NCBI GenBank assembly: GCA_007130545.1
Contig: SLSG01000002.1
Coordinates: 1-5,359 of the forward strand
Direction of reading: 5' to 3'
From: Bacteroidales bacterium
GTDB lineage: Bacteria > Bacteroidota > Bacteroidia > Bacteroidales > UBA7960
DNA: 5,359 nucleotides
Shown here: positions 1 through 5,359 of the stretch, in pieces
Numbering within the stretch: position 1 is the first letter of the stretch
Layout: the number at the start of each line of letters is the position of its first letter
Made by a program: the position numbers and the translations under genes
Notes under the pieces: generated by a model
Database searches by the model: none
Told to the model about the DNA's origin: nothing
Seen by the model: only the letters and a program-made list of their open reading frames with translations

Positions 1-2170
1 CAGAACCTACGTCTGCACCCTTGAGGATCATCAAATCGGCCCTGGCAATCACAGTCACCGGTGCCGGGTTGCTCTCGGCCGGGAAGTCCGCATTGTCATT
101 GTTGGCCACGGCAAAGTTGGTGATCACCGTGCCATCGGCAACGTTAAGGTCCACCTGAACCACCAGCGAGAGGCTGATGTGGCTGTCTGCGGCCAGGTCG
201 CCAAGGCTCCACATCACCGTATTGCTCTGGGCATTATAGGTACCCCCGTCAGAGGCGCTTACAAAGCTGACCCCTTCGGGCAGCTCATCGCTGACCACCA
301 CGTTGAGGGCAGGAACCTGATTGTTGTTGCTGATAACCATTGTGTAGGTCACCTGCTCGCCGACATTGACCTGGGCAGCATTTGCCTGTTTGGATAGTTC
401 AATTTCCGCAGTTCCAAGCTCAACAATTGCCTCGTCGCTGGCAAAAACATCCTCTTCGCCGGGAGCCTTTCCGTGAACAGAAGCCGTATTGACCACCAAT
501 CCGGATTCCACATCCGAGGCTGTCACAATGTAGCTTTCGTCAAAACTCCATGTATCACCCGGTGCCAACTCGCCGATAAAAACATCCAGACCGGTAAGCG
601 GATCCTCCACGGTAACCCCGTTTAAGCTTACATTGCCTGTGTTGGTAATTACAATCGTGTAGTCAAGTTGCTCCCCCGCAATAAGGAAATAAGGAGAATT
701 GGTTGTTTTCTCCAGGGCAAGTTCCGGATTCTGCTCCCCGTCAACCACGGCTTCGGCACTTTCTGAAAGCAGGTTGCCTGAAGGGTCAGTACCCGTTACA
801 AATACATGATTGAACACGTTCCCTGCGTCAAGATCTGCCTGTGTGATGGTATAAACTTCATTATAGGAAACCGATTGACCAGGGGACAGGCTTTCCACAG
901 TTGCACTCAGTCCCGTCAGGGGATCCTCCACAACCAGGTCTGAAATGGTCACATCGCCTGTATTGGATACATTAATTGCATAGGTAATCTGGTCACCGAC
1001 AGATGAAAAGGATTCCTGTCCGGCGCTTTTGGAAACGAACAATCCGGGCTGTTGATCCGCATATATGGTAACTGCATCGCTTGCAGAAACCGTCGTAGGT
1101 CCAGGCCCCGTTCCCCTTGCAGTTGCGTGGTTCGTTATGAAACCGGCATCCAGGTCATCCTGTGTTACGTAATAGGTCTCTTTGAACTCCAGAATCTCAT
1201 CCGGATTCAGTTTATCAATGATTTCCTGCATGCCTGTCATCGGGTCTTCTACAAGGATATCCGTGATTGCCACACTTCCTGTATTCTCAACCGAGACCGT
1301 ATAATCAATTGCCTCGCCGACATAGGAATATATTTCCTTTGATGCGGCTTTGCTTACAGAAAGGCTGAGGGTGTGACCGTAATGTATGGTGTGCGCACTA
1401 CTTCCCTCCACCCGGAAGAAGCAATAATAACTTCCCCCGGAATAAAAGGCTTCGTTGTGGATATAGCCCAGATCCATATCCTCCTGGGTAACCTCATAGA
1501 AACCTGTCATCGTCTGCACCTCACCTGGGGCAAGCGCAGGAATATAATAGGATAAGCCGATAGGGGGATCAAACACATTGATAAAATGGACCGAGACATT
1601 GCCGGTATTCTCAATTTCAATTGTATATTCAATGGTTTCGCCGGCAAAGGCAAAAGACCGGGGATTGGACATTTTTCGCAGGGATACTCCCGGATACAGC
1701 ACGGTCTTGATATGGGACAGAGCCTCCGCGCTGACTGCCACTTCATCCGAACGCAAACCGCTGGCATAGGCAAAGTTCACGACCGAGGCAAAGTCGATGT
1801 CTGCCTGTGTGATCGTATAAGTTTCCGTATAAATCAATGTATCCCCAGGCAGAAGGATTGGCTCATTCACGGCAAGTCCGGTCATCGGATCCTCAACCAA
1901 AAGATCCTTTATTTCCAGCTCACCCGTATTGATGACCATGATGGTGTACGTGATCACATCTCCAACAGCCTCAAAAGCGTCTGGGGATGCAGTTTTCGAA
2001 AGCACCAGGCTGGATTCTTCAGAAGCCTTGTCAGGGTCTTCTTGCATTGTCTTCAACAGCGCCTCAAGCTTGGCTACCTCCGCATCTCCCGGACAGTTCT
2101 CCTGTCCGGAGACGGCCGGAACAGAAAGCATAAAAACCATAACCAATATAAAAATGTAATTCTTTTTCAT
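1..2170 (-). CDS. Secreted multi-repeat surface protein with DUF11-type modules, 3' end outside the window
   Basis: The frame is open for 723 codons from the ATG at 2170 to the left edge, so this is an N-terminal fragment. Residues 1-22 form a signal peptide: MKKN, a hydrophobic core, then a likely cleavage at SG/QE. No lipobox cysteine is seen. Residues 23-53 are a polar linker with a short helix-like stretch. Repeats follow at about 54-158, 162-266, 268-372, 376-480 and 483-586, each with the pattern VGE..xYTIxIxNTG, VEDPxTGL, L.PG and a TQADLDAG-like segment. A sixth module (589-708) is of the classical DUF11 kind (DELPEGVSFVSA, WSLGDLAA), and a seventh begins near 711. Such beta-sandwich arrays form extended stalks on secreted or cell-surface proteins; adhesion or a structural role is inference. 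No Shine-Dalgarno sequence precedes the ATG, which is common in Bacteroidota. The start is supported by the signal peptide directly following it. The ligand and the C-terminal anchor cannot be seen. Confidence 0.9.
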   Translation of the reverse strand, partial: MKKNYIFILVMVFMLSVPAVSGQENCPGDAEVAKLEALLKTMQEDPDKASEESSLVLSKTASPDAFEAVGDVITYTIMVINTGELEIKDLLVEDPMTGLAVNEPILLPGDTLIYTETYTITQADIDFASVVNFAYASGLRSDEVAVSAEALSHIKTVLYPGVSLRKMSNPRSFAFAGETIEYTIEIENTGNVSVHFINVFDPPIGLSYYIPALAPGEVQTMTGFYEVTQEDMDLGYIHNEAFYSGGSYYCFFRVEGSSAHTIHYGHTLSLSVSKAASKEIYSYVGEAIDYTVSVENTGSVAITDILVEDPMTGMQEIIDKLNPDEILEFKETYYVTQDDLDAGFITNHATARGTGPGPTTVSASDAVTIYADQQPGLFVSKSAGQESFSSVGDQITYAINVSNTGDVTISDLVVEDPLTGLSATVESLSPGQSVSYNEVYTITQADLDAGNVFNHVFVTGTDPSGNLLSESAEAVVDGEQNPELALEKTTNSPYFLIAGEQLDYTIVITNTGNVSLNGVTVEDPLTGLDVFIGELAPGDTWSFDESYIVTASDVESGLVVNTASVHGKAPGEEDVFASDEAIVELGTAEIELSKQANAAQVNVGEQVTYTMVISNNNQVPALNVVVSDELPEGVSFVSASDGGTYNAQSNTVMWSLGDLAADSHISLSLVVQVDLNVADGTVITNFAVANNDNADFPAESNPAPVTVIARADLMILKGADVGS
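47..2011 (-). repeat. Tandem array of six protein-level repeats in the surface protein gene
   Basis: Six modules of about 105-120 residues lie head to tail, at roughly 2011-1697, 1687-1373, 1369-1055, 1045-731, 724-413 and 406-47. Modules 1, 3, 4 and 5 share VEDPMTGx or VEDPLTGL. All of modules 1-5 share a TQADLDAG-like segment followed by an Asn (ITQADID, VTQEDMD, VTQDDLD, ITQADLD, VTASDVE). The copies have diverged well past DNA-level identity, so this is an old array and not a recent expansion. Module 2 is the outlier, with DPPIGL in place of VEDPxTGL and an aromatic stretch containing a Cys at residue 250. Module 6 lacks both signature segments. Confidence 0.85.
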
Positions 2171-2383
2171 GATTTTTCACTTTATGTGAGATGTAAACAG
2201 ATATGCAAAGTGGGACAATATACAAGTTATGAAAAAAAACGCAAAAAACCACAATAATCCCCTGCTAACAGAAGAAATCAGCCGGCAGGACAGAGAACCC
2301 ATATGGTGAATGTCCCCATAATATTCTAAACATTTCCTTCCCGTCTCTGTTGATATTTAGGGTTTCATAAAAACTTCGGAGTT
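2171..2383. promoter_or_regulatory. AT-rich divergent intergenic region with presumed promoters for both flanking genes
   Basis: These 213 bases separate the divergent starts of the surface-protein gene (minus) and the channel gene (plus), so both promoters should lie here. On the minus strand a TTGCGT box (2244-2239) and a TATATT box (2222-2217) are spaced by 16 bases, about 45 bases upstream of the ATG. This is only a weak sigma-70-like match, and I found no convincing Bacteroidota-type TAnnTTTG element. Two small inverted repeats are present: TCAC-N5-GTGA at 2177-2189, close to the surface-protein start, and TATGG-N9-CCATA at 2302-2320, on the channel side. Either could arise by chance in AT-rich DNA. 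No small gene or RNA was recognised. Confidence 0.45.
2378..2381 (+). promoter_or_regulatory. Candidate ribosome binding site GGAG that bears on the channel start
   Basis: GGAG ends only 2 bases before the ATG at 2384 but 8 bases before a second in-frame ATG at 2390. The second spacing is the usual one, so translation may begin at 2390 with MTKRF, giving a protein two residues shorter. Weak Shine-Dalgarno use in Bacteroidota makes this suggestive only. Confidence 0.4.
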
Positions 2384-3346
2384 ATGTCGATGACAAAACG
2401 CTTTTTACTGCCCTTGTTCATTTTTGTTCTGGCCATGTTCCTGCAATATGGAAGCGGGACCTTTTGGTTCCTTCAGGAACCCCTGATCAGCGCCCTGGCG
2501 AAAACAGGCGAAGTGATGACCGTACTGAGCATTGCCTGGACCATTGCCGTGGTGATACGCATCGGTAAAAACCAGCTGCTGAAAAGATACGACATCGACC
2601 GGTCTGACAACCTAAAGGACCGCAAGGTTCACACCCAATACAACATCCTGGAAAAGATACTGGTGTTCATCATCATTGTCATCGCTGCAGCGGTGGCCCT
2701 GATGCTTTTCGACGGGGTGAGGAATATCGGAATCAGCCTTTTCGCCTCGGCCGGGGTGGCCGGACTGATTATCGGGTTGTCGGCACAGAAGGTTCTGGGT
2801 TCCATATTGGCCGGACTGCAGATTGCCATCACCCAGCCCATACGCTTCGACGATGTGGTCATTGTCGAAAATGAATGGGGCTGGATCGAAGAGATCAACC
2901 TGACCTATGTGGTGGTAAGGATATGGGACAAGCGGCGCCTGATCATTCCTTCCTCCTATTTCCTTGACAAGCCCTTCCAGAACTGGACCCGCACTTCGGC
3001 TGATATTCTGGGGACGGTGTTCATTTATACGGACTACAATGTACCGTTTGAAGCCCTCAGGAAAGAGCTTACCCGCCTGCTGGAGGAGAGTCCGCACTGG
3101 GACAAAAAAGTGAACGTGCTGCAGGTTACCGATGCCCGCGAAAACACCCTGGAGATTCGGGCGCTGATGAGTGCCGCCACCTCCCCGGCGGCGTGGGACC
3201 TCAGGGTGTATGTAAGAGAAAAGCTGGTGGAGTTTATCCAAAGAGAGTATCCGGAAAGCCTGCCGCGGACCAGGATCGCTTTACAGAATCCACTGCCGGA
3301 CAAGCAGGGGGGCAAGCCAGTCGATAAGGGAAAACCAATCGTTTAA
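2384..3346 (+). CDS. Small-conductance mechanosensitive channel, MscS family
   Basis: This complete 320-residue protein is an inner-membrane channel that opens under membrane tension and releases small solutes during hypo-osmotic shock. Hydrophobic segments lie at about 6-24, 41-60 and 90-109. They are followed by the pore-lining helix at about 114-134 and its amphipathic continuation to about 150. Aligned by eye with E. coli MscS, the gate leucines L105 and L109 correspond to L128 and L132, packing glycines G104 and G108 to G127 and G131, and Q112 to Q135; the kink glycine G113 is a lysine here. The beta domain follows (IRFDDVVIVENEWGWIEEI, then the RRLIIPSSYFLDKPFQNWTR segment, about 154-203). 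The alpha/beta cytoplasmic domain spans about 205-300 and a short charged tail closes the protein. The length is near that of E. coli MscS (286 residues), without the large N-terminal extensions of MscK-type proteins. Start is ATG at 2384, or possibly ATG at 2390, judged by the GGAG. The gene diverges from the surface-protein gene and converges on the trehalose gene. Confidence 0.93.
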   Translation: MSMTKRFLLPLFIFVLAMFLQYGSGTFWFLQEPLISALAKTGEVMTVLSIAWTIAVVIRIGKNQLLKRYDIDRSDNLKDRKVHTQYNILEKILVFIIIVIAAAVALMLFDGVRNIGISLFASAGVAGLIIGLSAQKVLGSILAGLQIAITQPIRFDDVVIVENEWGWIEEINLTYVVVRIWDKRRLIIPSSYFLDKPFQNWTRTSADILGTVFIYTDYNVPFEALRKELTRLLEESPHWDKKVNVLQVTDARENTLEIRALMSAATSPAAWDLRVYVREKLVEFIQREYPESLPRTRIALQNPLPDKQGGKPVDKGKPIV

Positions 3347-3367
3347 GCGCGCGCCCCGGTCGCATCG

Positions 3368-3385
3368 GACCCAAATTGCTGGGTC
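3368..3385 (+). other. Small hairpin in the convergent spacer
   Basis: GACCC and GGGTC form a perfect 5-base-pair stem around an 8-base loop, 21 bases after the channel stop codon. No T-tract follows on either strand, so it is not a standard intrinsic terminator. It may act together with the second hairpin downstream or protect a 3' end. Confidence 0.3.
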
Positions 3386-3397
3386 AGAATGAGGACG

Positions 3398-3418
3398 AAA
3401 GCTTTAATCAGCTTTTTT
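3398..3418 (+). terminator. Possible weak intrinsic terminator for the channel gene
   Basis: AAAGC and GCTTT pair across an 8-base loop (TTTAATCA) and the second arm runs directly into a T-tract (six Ts in all at 3413-3418) on the plus strand. The stem is short and AT-rich, so it is weak. It overlaps the last codons and the TGA stop (3410-3408) of the opposing trehalose gene, so the sequence is also constrained by coding. It is placed where the two convergent transcripts should end. Confidence 0.3.
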
Positions 3419-5359
3419 CGAGGGTCTTCAGCAGGTCTATCGCATCTTCCTGGCTTTTGATGACATAGCGGGCATCGGTCCGGATCAGTCCGACTTTCAC
3501 GGTCCATGCATGTTCGGGCAGGGTCTGGAACAACAATTCATCCGACCACCCGGCCCCCACCGCCAGCACAAAATCATAATCCTTGCGGGACAACCAGTGC
3601 ATGGCCAGCTCTCCCTTATTGATCCCGGAATTGCTGACTTCGATGACTTTCTTCCCGGGGAGCACCTGCACCCCGATATTGGTGGTAATGGATAGCAGAT
3701 GATCGCTCACCTCCCGGGAAAGAAAGGATGCCTGTTCTATGTCGGCCTTGTGGAAAAACCAGGACAGGGAATAATCCCTTTCCTTTACATATGCCCCGGG
3801 GAGACGGTCAGAATACATCTCCAGCAAAGGCAGGATCTCTTTTTTCCATTCGGATGACAAGGGCTTGAACAAGCGCCACTCCCGCTGACCTGCCTCCCGT
3901 ATCCAGGTGCCATGCTCAGCGGTTAGGTTGACAGGGGTTTCGCCAAGCCAGGACTCCAGGTCGGGACGCCCCCGGCCGCTGATGATCACAATATCCGTAC
4001 GGTCATCCGCATTCAGGTTCTTCAGCAGGCTCAGCAGGCCTTCCGTAGGTTTGGCATCCGAGCGCTTGGGTGTGAAAGGGACCAGGGTCCCGTCATAGTT
4101 CACGATGATCAGCCGGTTTTGCGCCTTTTTAAAGCTGTTCACGAGGGATCGGATGGTCCCTGGCTTGATTAATTTCTTTTCTGAGGTGAAGGTCGATATG
4201 CTGCTGATTTCCAACAGGCTGCCGACAAAATCATTGGCCCATTTGGTTACATCGTATCGCTTGAGCCGCTCCTGCATCACCTCGTTGCGCCTTATCTGTT
4301 CCTCTTCAGGAATGGAAAGTGCTTCGGCAATGCCATCTGCAATCTCATCGATGTTGTTGGGGTTGATGATGAGCGTTTCCCCGAGTTCCTTGGCCGCTCC
4401 GGTAAATTCACTAAGTACCAGCACCCCCAGCTTATCACGCAGGGAAGCAATGTACTCCTTGGCGACCAGGTTCATGCCATCCCGCAGGGGCGTGATCAGG
4501 GACACATCGCTCATCCGGTACTGGGCAATCAGTTGCTTATGCGGTAGCGAGGTATACTGGTAAATTACCGGTGTCCAGTCCACTTTCCCGTAATTCCCGT
4601 TGATGTTCCCGACCAGCTCGTCCAACCGCCGCTTGATCTTCTGATAAGCGGTCACCCCGGTTCTGGATGGGACCACAATCATATTCAGGAATACCTTCCC
4701 GTGCCATTCCGGATGCTTCTTCAAAAACAATTCAAACCCAAGCAGCCGGTTCACAATGCCTTTGGAATAATCAAGGCGGTCCACCGAAAGCACCACCTTC
4801 GGCTTTCCGGGCTGGGGTTTGTCGGATGGGTAAGGCGACACATCCATTTCATGGAATTTGTCAAACTCAATCCCCATCGGAAAGGTGCCCACCCGCACCA
4901 CCCGGTCAGGAAGCGTAATGGTGCCCATCAGGTTCTCCTTCCCCAGGATACGAAGCACCGAGCGCAGAAAGTACTGGGAGTAATCGTGGGTATGGAATCC
5001 GATCAGGTCAGACCCCAACAGCCCTCTAAGGATTTCCGCACGGCTTTCTTTGGGGAACATGCGGTACATCTCATAGGATGGGAAGGGGATGTGCAGGAAA
5101 AAGCCGATCGGATTCTTCACTTTTTCCCGGAGCATGGCCGGGAGCAGCATCAGGTGGTAATCGTGGACCCAGACAATGTCGCCTGGCTTCAGGACCTTGA
5201 GCACCTCATCCCGGAAAATCTCGTTCACGGTCTTGTATTCGGTCCAGAACTCGCTTTCAAAGCTGGCATAATTCGGAAAGTAATGAAACAGGGGCCAGAT
5301 GGTCTTGTTGCAAAACCCCAGGTATACCTTGTCCATCAGTTTTTGCGACAGGAATACCG
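3408..5359 (-). CDS. Trehalose-6-phosphate synthase fused to a degenerate trehalose-phosphatase (HAD) domain, 5' end outside the window
   Basis: The synthase (GT20) half makes trehalose 6-phosphate from UDP-glucose and glucose 6-phosphate in the cytoplasm. The Met at 5336 is internal: the frame stays open to the right edge and reads VFLSQKLM before it, matching family sequence, so about 75-85 N-terminal residues are probably missing. Counting from that Met, the synthase spans about 1-385, with W14 in TIWPLFHY, D59 in HDYH, FFLHIPFP (79-86), R187 and K192 in DRLDYSKG, and D286 and E294 in RDGMNLVAKE. The second half (about 405-642) resembles trehalose-6-phosphate phosphatase: motif II serine in IISGR (S453), AEHGTW (473-478), and motif III lysine in NKGE (K574). 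Motif I reads VNYDGT, so the nucleophilic Asp is Asn413. Motif IV reads VGAGWSDE, so the GDD aspartates are Ala595 and Gly596. Bifunctional fusions of this layout occur in Bacteroidota, but this phosphatase half is probably inactive. The C-terminus is complete and ends at TGA. Confidence 0.93.
   Translation of the reverse strand, partial: VFLSQKLMDKVYLGFCNKTIWPLFHYFPNYASFESEFWTEYKTVNEIFRDEVLKVLKPGDIVWVHDYHLMLLPAMLREKVKNPIGFFLHIPFPSYEMYRMFPKESRAEILRGLLGSDLIGFHTHDYSQYFLRSVLRILGKENLMGTITLPDRVVRVGTFPMGIEFDKFHEMDVSPYPSDKPQPGKPKVVLSVDRLDYSKGIVNRLLGFELFLKKHPEWHGKVFLNMIVVPSRTGVTAYQKIKRRLDELVGNINGNYGKVDWTPVIYQYTSLPHKQLIAQYRMSDVSLITPLRDGMNLVAKEYIASLRDKLGVLVLSEFTGAAKELGETLIINPNNIDEIADGIAEALSIPEEEQIRRNEVMQERLKRYDVTKWANDFVGSLLEISSISTFTSEKKLIKPGTIRSLVNSFKKAQNRLIIVNYDGTLVPFTPKRSDAKPTEGLLSLLKNLNADDRTDIVIISGRGRPDLESWLGETPVNLTAEHGTWIREAGQREWRLFKPLSSEWKKEILPLLEMYSDRLPGAYVKERDYSLSWFFHKADIEQASFLSREVSDHLLSITTNIGVQVLPGKKVIEVSNSGINKGELAMHWLSRKDYDFVLAVGAGWSDELLFQTLPEHAWTVKVGLIRTDARYVIKSQEDAIDLLKTLEKS

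Noticed and set aside
47..2011. Recent tandem DNA duplication or phase-variable repeat tract
   Set aside because: The repeats are recognisable only at the protein level. No long identical DNA stretches or short simple-sequence tracts are visible within the array.
2177..2189. CRP-like operator
   Set aside because: The arms are TCAC then GTGA, the reverse order of the TGTGA-N6-TCACA consensus, and the spacing differs.
1586..2257. Plus-strand open frame of 223 codons across the start of the surface-protein gene
   Set aside because: It is antisense to a frame with a signal peptide and clear repeats, and its translation is low-complexity in character with many Arg, His and Cys residues and no recognisable motif. 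It is a shadow.
2612..3241. Minus-strand open frame of 209 codons inside the channel gene
   Set aside because: It lies fully antisense to the MscS-family gene, and its His/Gly/Arg-rich translation resembles no family. The plus-strand frame explains the sequence.
4105..4563. Plus-strand open frame of 152 codons opposite the trehalose synthase
   Set aside because: It is Ser/Leu/Arg-rich without motifs and opposite conserved GT20 residues such as the RDGMNLVAKE segment. It is a shadow.
5334..5336. ATG at 5336 as the start of the trehalose gene
   Set aside because: The frame continues upstream to the window edge with family-like residues, and a start here would remove the N-terminal part of the GT20 fold including the glucose 6-phosphate loop. 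It is an internal methionine.

Overview
The window looks like chromosomal DNA of roughly even base composition from a member of the Bacteroidota. The evidence for that phylum is indirect: a GT20-HAD trehalose fusion protein, a secreted multi-repeat surface protein, and a surface-protein start codon with no Shine-Dalgarno sequence. No RNA gene, insertion sequence, CRISPR array or attachment site was seen. The layout is two partial genes at the edges, both on the minus strand, with one complete plus-strand gene between them.

Positions 1-2170 (minus) hold the N-terminal 723 residues of a large secreted protein. It has a clear signal peptide, a short linker, five related repeats of about 105 residues of the DUF11/conserved-repeat type, a sixth more classical DUF11 module, and the start of a seventh. 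The gene is open throughout and runs off the left edge, so its C-terminal anchor or sorting domain is not visible. Positions 2171-2383 are an AT-rich divergent intergenic region that should carry the promoters for this gene and for the next.

Positions 2384-3346 (plus) encode a complete small MscS-family mechanosensitive channel. The leucine/glycine gate pattern of the pore helix is conserved. A 61-base convergent spacer with two small hairpins follows.

Positions 3408-5359 (minus) encode most of a trehalose-6-phosphate synthase fused to a trehalose-phosphatase-like HAD domain. The N-terminus lies beyond the right edge. The synthase half keeps its recognisable catalytic residues. The HAD half has lost the nucleophilic aspartate (Asn-Tyr-Asp in place of Asp-x-Asp) and the paired metal-binding aspartates of motif IV (Gly-Ala-Gly in place of Gly-Asp-Asp). 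This apparent pseudophosphatase is the most interesting point in the window.

The channel and the trehalose enzyme share an osmotic theme: one makes a compatible solute or its phosphorylated precursor, the other releases solutes on hypo-osmotic shock. They are convergent, so they are not an operon. The surface protein has no evident functional link to either.
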